Assembly (NCBI GenBank): GCA_949752735.1
Contig: OX457042.1
Location: 38,388,195-38,452,194 of the forward strand
Reading direction: 5' to 3'
Length of the DNA stretch: 64,000 bases
Origin: Lumbricus terrestris
Lineage: Eukaryota > Annelida > Clitellata > Crassiclitellata > Lumbricidae
Below, in pieces: positions 53,901 through 59,900 of the stretch (position 1 is the stretch's first letter; each line of letters opens with the position of its first letter). Made by a program: the position numbers and the translations under genes. The notes beneath the pieces were generated by a model, which was not told the origin of the DNA, ran no database searches, and saw only the letters and a list, made by a program, of their open reading frames with translations.

Positions 53901-56900
53901 CTGGCCACAAATCGATCAGACCAAGTATCGCACAGCAATGGAGGATAAAGATGCAGTACAGCATATCACAGAAATTCGAGATAATGTCATCAGCTTCGCA
54001 TTGCAGCAACTGAGTACTGATCATTACAGAGATGACTACAAAGAGCTACTTGAGCTGACAGTAATTTTCTTAGGAGGAATTCCGCCAAAAGGAATAAAGT
54101 TCAGGTACCCAGGGGCAGTTCATAGAGCACGCTGGATGGCACGTGCGATCTATGCTATCAAAATGTGGCTTTTCAGAGATCAATATCCCATTCAACAACG
54201 TCAGAGCTCAGAGAGGGCATCACGAACATCCTATTCTCAAAAGGTGTGGAATCATTTAGTTCGAGTGTCCCTTTTTGTGACAACAATTTATGTGAAGTAC
54301 TGGTTCACATGTGTCTCACCTAAAGAGGCCCCAAGGAACGATCTTGAATTCTTGAAGGCAATCCACACTTATCAAGACAAGGAAGTCTCACAGGTCGCCT
54401 CAACAGCATTTTCGCGACACCTTTGGTATTTATCAGAGACCCTGGTTGGCCTCAGCCTTTTTGATGATTCAGTCACCGTCAATGAGAAGCAGCGCATGGT
54501 CTACAACATGCAGAACAATCAGGGATCTGATGATCCTCCAAAGAGGATTCCTCCCATACATGATCCACTTACAAAAGCACTGCCCGATTTCGTCTCCACT
54601 TCAACCTCAAAAATATTCAGGATCCTCGGATTGGATGACTCTTTTCTTGAACGAGATCCGCAACAGTGGGAGTCAGAGCAATCATACAATGAGGCAAAAG
54701 ACATCATATCTGCCCTAAGAGTGACGAATGATTTGGCAGAGAAAGGAGTGGCTCTTATGCAGACCTTCAATGAAGCGCTGGTAAGAAATGAGGAAGAGAA
54801 ACAATTTGTTCTGCAAATGGTTGAGTACCATCGAGATAAATTCCCGAAAGCACTAAAGGGAATAAATTATGACGAATAACTGACAGTATTTCCTTTGATT
54901 ATGACATATATCTAATGTTCAAGGTTCTAAAATTGTTTGGATCTCTGAAAATAACAATGAATCACATTGATGACAAAGTCACAAATCTTAAAGGGCTTTG
55001 CGCAAGTCCTAAATTTATTTCGATTTTCACATAATTTGGCAGATAATAATTACTATCATGATGGAACAGAAAACCAACTTGGTCGATGTTTAATTCGAGA
55101 CTTTAATATTTAGACACACCCTAATATATATATATATATATATATTCGTTTAATTGACAGAATAACCAGTCGACATAACGCGACAGTTAACAAGCACAAA
55201 GAAGCAGCGAATAAAGCCTAATAAACATTTTTATACAGCATCTGTGTAATGAAATTTGTATTGTTTTTATTAGTTAGTTCAAATGGATGCGGCCTAGGGC
55301 GCAGGTTGTATTTACCAGGACGTCTATAAGAGAAAAATTTGTGAAGAACATGATCATTGTCCTTAATTATAGCTTTGAAGAGGGTAGCATCAGCAGTCTC
55401 AGTCATAATGTCTGCTTTTGGGGAGTCTAAAGGGAGGAATCCAGCTCGTCTGACACGTCCCAAGAACCTTTCGATGCGGTCGACCTCTCCCACGCTCAGC
55501 AGTCCCCACCAGGTTGGAGAGGCGTACAGCAGATGTGCAACTGTGGTCGCTCGAGACTTCGAGTGATGACATGCAATGCCGGTCCAGGTATGCCATGAGC
55601 ACGCAGCACGCACAGAGCGTAGATTGAGGAGGCACATAGCTTAGGGTATTGTCAACATGCTCCGAAACAGTAAACTGTTCACAGATTGTAACACCCAGTA
55701 TTTTTACAGAAGTAGCTCTTAACTCCTGTGATGGACGACATGGAGGCCAATGAAGCATGTGAGCTCCTCACTACAGCCATTTCCCTGGATGAAGGTCAGA
55801 AGTGCCAGTGATAAACTTTGCCGTGCCAACGCCAGAACCCTGAACAACACTAGCATTTATTTTCTTAATCTGTGATGTTTTCCCTTCAAAGCAGGTGGCA
55901 TGTCTTCTAGGCCCTCTTCAAGGGGACTACTCAGAGGTAGGGCATAACCGGGTACTGACCCAAAAAACCGGAAATTCCGGGTATTTAACACCCAGAAGAC
56001 ACCCGGACCCAGAGGTCATCCGGGTCTGGGTAATTCTTTGATCTTAGACTGCATGGTAGCGTTTCTCTTTGAAGCTCCTGTTACGTCCGTTGATAGACAC
56101 AATTGGACAATTCGCTGCCATATTGATATGACAATATATGCAATATACATTATACAATATGACATAAGCATATGGATCCTTAATTGCATCTTCCTCTGGC
56201 GGCTGACTATCCACGCCTCAGATTCACATTTTGGTGTGACCTTGCACGCGTTACAAATTTATTTAATAATAATAATAATAATAATAACGGCTGAGCTAGA
56301 CATCTTTCTGTGAAATTCGCCGAATCGCTGCCTTTCTCTTTTAAGCCAATGCTATGAGCTGCAATCAATTGGCTGACATAATGGACGACGACTGCCAAGC
56401 GAGAGTTTCTATCTTTGAAGTTTGTGATTACTTTGATGCCTGGACCTGGCAGGTTTCGGTTCAAATTACCTGTGCCGGGTACCCGGCTAAAAAAACGGCA
56501 TCCGGCCATGGCCCTGCTCAGAGGTGTTCCCAACCCCAGTTCGCCCAAATAAAACTGCCCTCAGAAGAGAGTTGAGTAAGCTGTCTGAAAAGAAGGTGGT
56601 GGAGCATCATGAGGTCATTTCAGGTCGTTGGGCCTACCACCGAAAAGCCATGATTCTGCACTGTGGAGGCAAAAAGAGGCAGAAAGCAGACCTTGTACGG
56701 CCGAACAAAGGGAGTGCAAGTGACGAGCACTAAGAGTATGGCTACAGAGCTTGCTATGGTAAGCCTAGTACGCAACACCAGATTAGAGCAGTGATCCTAT
56801 GTATACTTGATTTGCTGCTTGAGGGGACCCAATGGAGAACATCATGCACATAGCAGCATAGCTGCGTGAAGACTTTCTTATTTTCTTGGGGCTATCAAAC

Positions 56901-59900
56901 GGTTTGAATAGCCAGTACTGCAAGAGGTGCTTTAGGTGCTTATAAATTCTTATATATACGATACGATGCAATATGATATGATAGGTGGAGATGTGGCTGA
57001 ATTTTGATATGCAGTCAATAAGGCAGGCTGCAGGACGCTATCAAGGCAACTCAGTCGGACCAGCATAGAGAGAGCAGCAGTAGTGAAGTGAAGTCTGCTG
57101 GTAACAAAAGAATGGACAAAAGTAGCAGTATGAGTAAGCAAGCGAGCAACAGTGCGTATCTGTTTCAGTTAATAACAGGCACAGCTGAGTAAGTAATTGT
57201 GCAGAGCAAAAGTGAGTTCCTGGTCCAGAGTAAAACCAACAGTCCAACATGTATTTCATTTGATCAAAAAACAGTCACTTTGACACTTCTATTTAGGGCC
57301 CCCAGAAATTCGCGATCTTGCGCAGCGCAAATTTTGCGCAAATTTCCAGGTTTAGCGCAACAGCGCAAAAATTGGCAGTCCGCGCGATTTTAGCGCAAAT
57401 TTTGAAAAAATCTTGCTAATTTATCTAAATTGGGCTTTGATTGACTTAAAATCACCGCTAGACCTGGGAGTGACTTTGGTCAGCCAATCTGACCCCACTT
57501 GACCCTAAAGTGACTTGAGGTCGACTTGAAGTCGACTTCTTGGATACAAAACGACTTGACCCGACTTGGCAGAAAAACAACCGACTTCCGACTTGAAGTC
57601 GACTTATGACAATGGTAATAGCCATTAGCGTAGGTCTACGTACGGCTACTAATGCAAGAAGTCAAGCCAATTTTCCTGGCAAGCATTAATTTTATATAGG
57701 CCTGCCAATGAGTAACGAGGTCTCAGCATTTAACCTAATTGAAACATGAATTTTTTAAAGTTTTATTAAGCCCATTAAATTTTTGAGGCTGTTTGTGTTT
57801 CAGTTTGAATAGCTTTGTGATGCTTTGGGCCAACTAGTAGCCTAGACAACGTCGCCTCAGAATTATCTTGTCGTATGTCCACTTTTGTGAATTCCGAGAA
57901 AATCGAGTTTGAAATTTCGGAACTTTGGACGGAAATTTTAAAAAATGAGTGCAATAAAACTTTAGGCAAAGACGTCATATTAAAGCATCGACATTAATTA
58001 AAGGATGCTGCATTAAAATTAAACTGAAACTTAGAATGGTTTTTGTGAAATTTAGGAAAATGTTGTATAAAATGGATTTAAATCAATTGCAAGTCATCCT
58101 GACGAGAATTTTTTTTAAAAAATATGAAATGATAAAAGAAAGCAATACACAATCATTTGCGACCTTGTTCGTTTCAATTTTCGCAAGTTTAATACCTTTT
58201 TTAAATAAAAGAACGTTTTTATTCCCTGGACATACGACAATATGATACAACGAATTGGGCAGCGTATTGATGTCGTAATTTGTCGTATCTCCCTATCGTC
58301 CAATCAACGACGAGCATTCTATGGAGATACGACAAACACTACACTGAAATTGGGACATACGACAAGTAGTTTTCGTTGAATATCTTTAAAACGACTTGTC
58401 GTATCTCTTAACGGTTAACAGTGAAGAAAGATAAACAATTTTTTGCTACAAATCAAGTCTAAACTCGATTTTGAAAAAAATGGACATACGACAAGATAAT
58501 TCTGAGGCGACGACAATGCGACGGCAAATTATTAGGCCTATGAATTTTAGCTTGCCCATTGTCTGTGATAATTATATTCAGATTACACTCATTATTATTA
58601 TTATTTTATTATTCATATTAATATTGAATAAATTATTTGTAAAACGCGCAAGGTCTACGATAAAAATGGGGGACCGCGGACTGGTTGCAATGAATGGTGT
58701 GTTATAATATGTAAATCCGTTGTCATAATAATTATTATTCAGCCAGTCGGCCACTAACGTCATTCCGCAACTTAGCAAATAGCATTGCAATTAAGCGCAT
58801 CGTCCGGCAGTAGGCTACTACTATAGTAGCCTAGGCCTACTCACTGACACTGCCTGACAGTAAAGTCTTTCATTGTGAATTTGTCCAATTGACCTGTAGG
58901 CCTATAGGCCTGCAATAGCTTTTCCGTCTGCAGACAACTGCAGATGTAGCGTACCAAAGTTGTGCCAAACTATCAATTCATCAGCAGGCCTTGTAGATCC
59001 AGCTTTCTTTACGCCGAATTCACTGACCACTAGAAGTTCACTTATTTGCTCATGTTCATGTCTTGATAAGCACACGTGCTAATACCTTAGTAGCATTTGT
59101 TTCACCATTTTAATTAAGCGCATGCCTAAGCGTGACGTTTTAGCATAGAATGACAAATTATATGAATAGATCGGCAGACGGTAGTCTGCACGATAGCCTA
59201 CCGGTAAAATAATCAGTTAGGCTAATTAAGTCTCTGTTTAGTAAAAACCTCATTCATTCTTGTAAACACACTACAAAAGTTGCTTAAAATGTTGTCCTGG
59301 TCTCACGATCATTGGTTTGAAGTGACAAATTTAACTATGTTTGTGTCTCAAGTCGGTTTAAGTCGACTTGTGGTAAAAACAACTTGAAGTGACTTCTCTC
59401 AACAAAATTCGACTTGGGGTCAGTTGCGGTGAGCAGAAACGACCCGACCCGACTTGGAACGCCCAAGTCGACTGGGGTCGACTTATTGGGGTCGACTCCC
59501 AGGTCTAATCACCGCGGCCCATGACAGTTCAACATAGCAACGACGACCGATGTGCGATAATCAAAATGGCGGCCGCCGAATGGGATGAAATTATACTTGA
59601 ATTTTTAGTTAAAGATCGATATTTTTGGTAGTAACGCACAAACTTATAGTATAAAAAATTCCAGAACTTCACGGCCACACAATAAAATGTGTTAGACGAT
59701 GTTTCTCAAAGCGGTCACACAGCAGCGTCGCGTGCTGTCTCGGCTTAAGACAGAACGAACGCATTTAATCGCATTTAGGCGTGCACACAAAGACGGAAGG
59801 CTAGTACTCAGCACGTTGTGTAACTTGGTGATTCATTATAATATAGGCATATATAATACTATTTTGAAGTTACATTTGTAATGAGCGTAGATTTCGGTGG

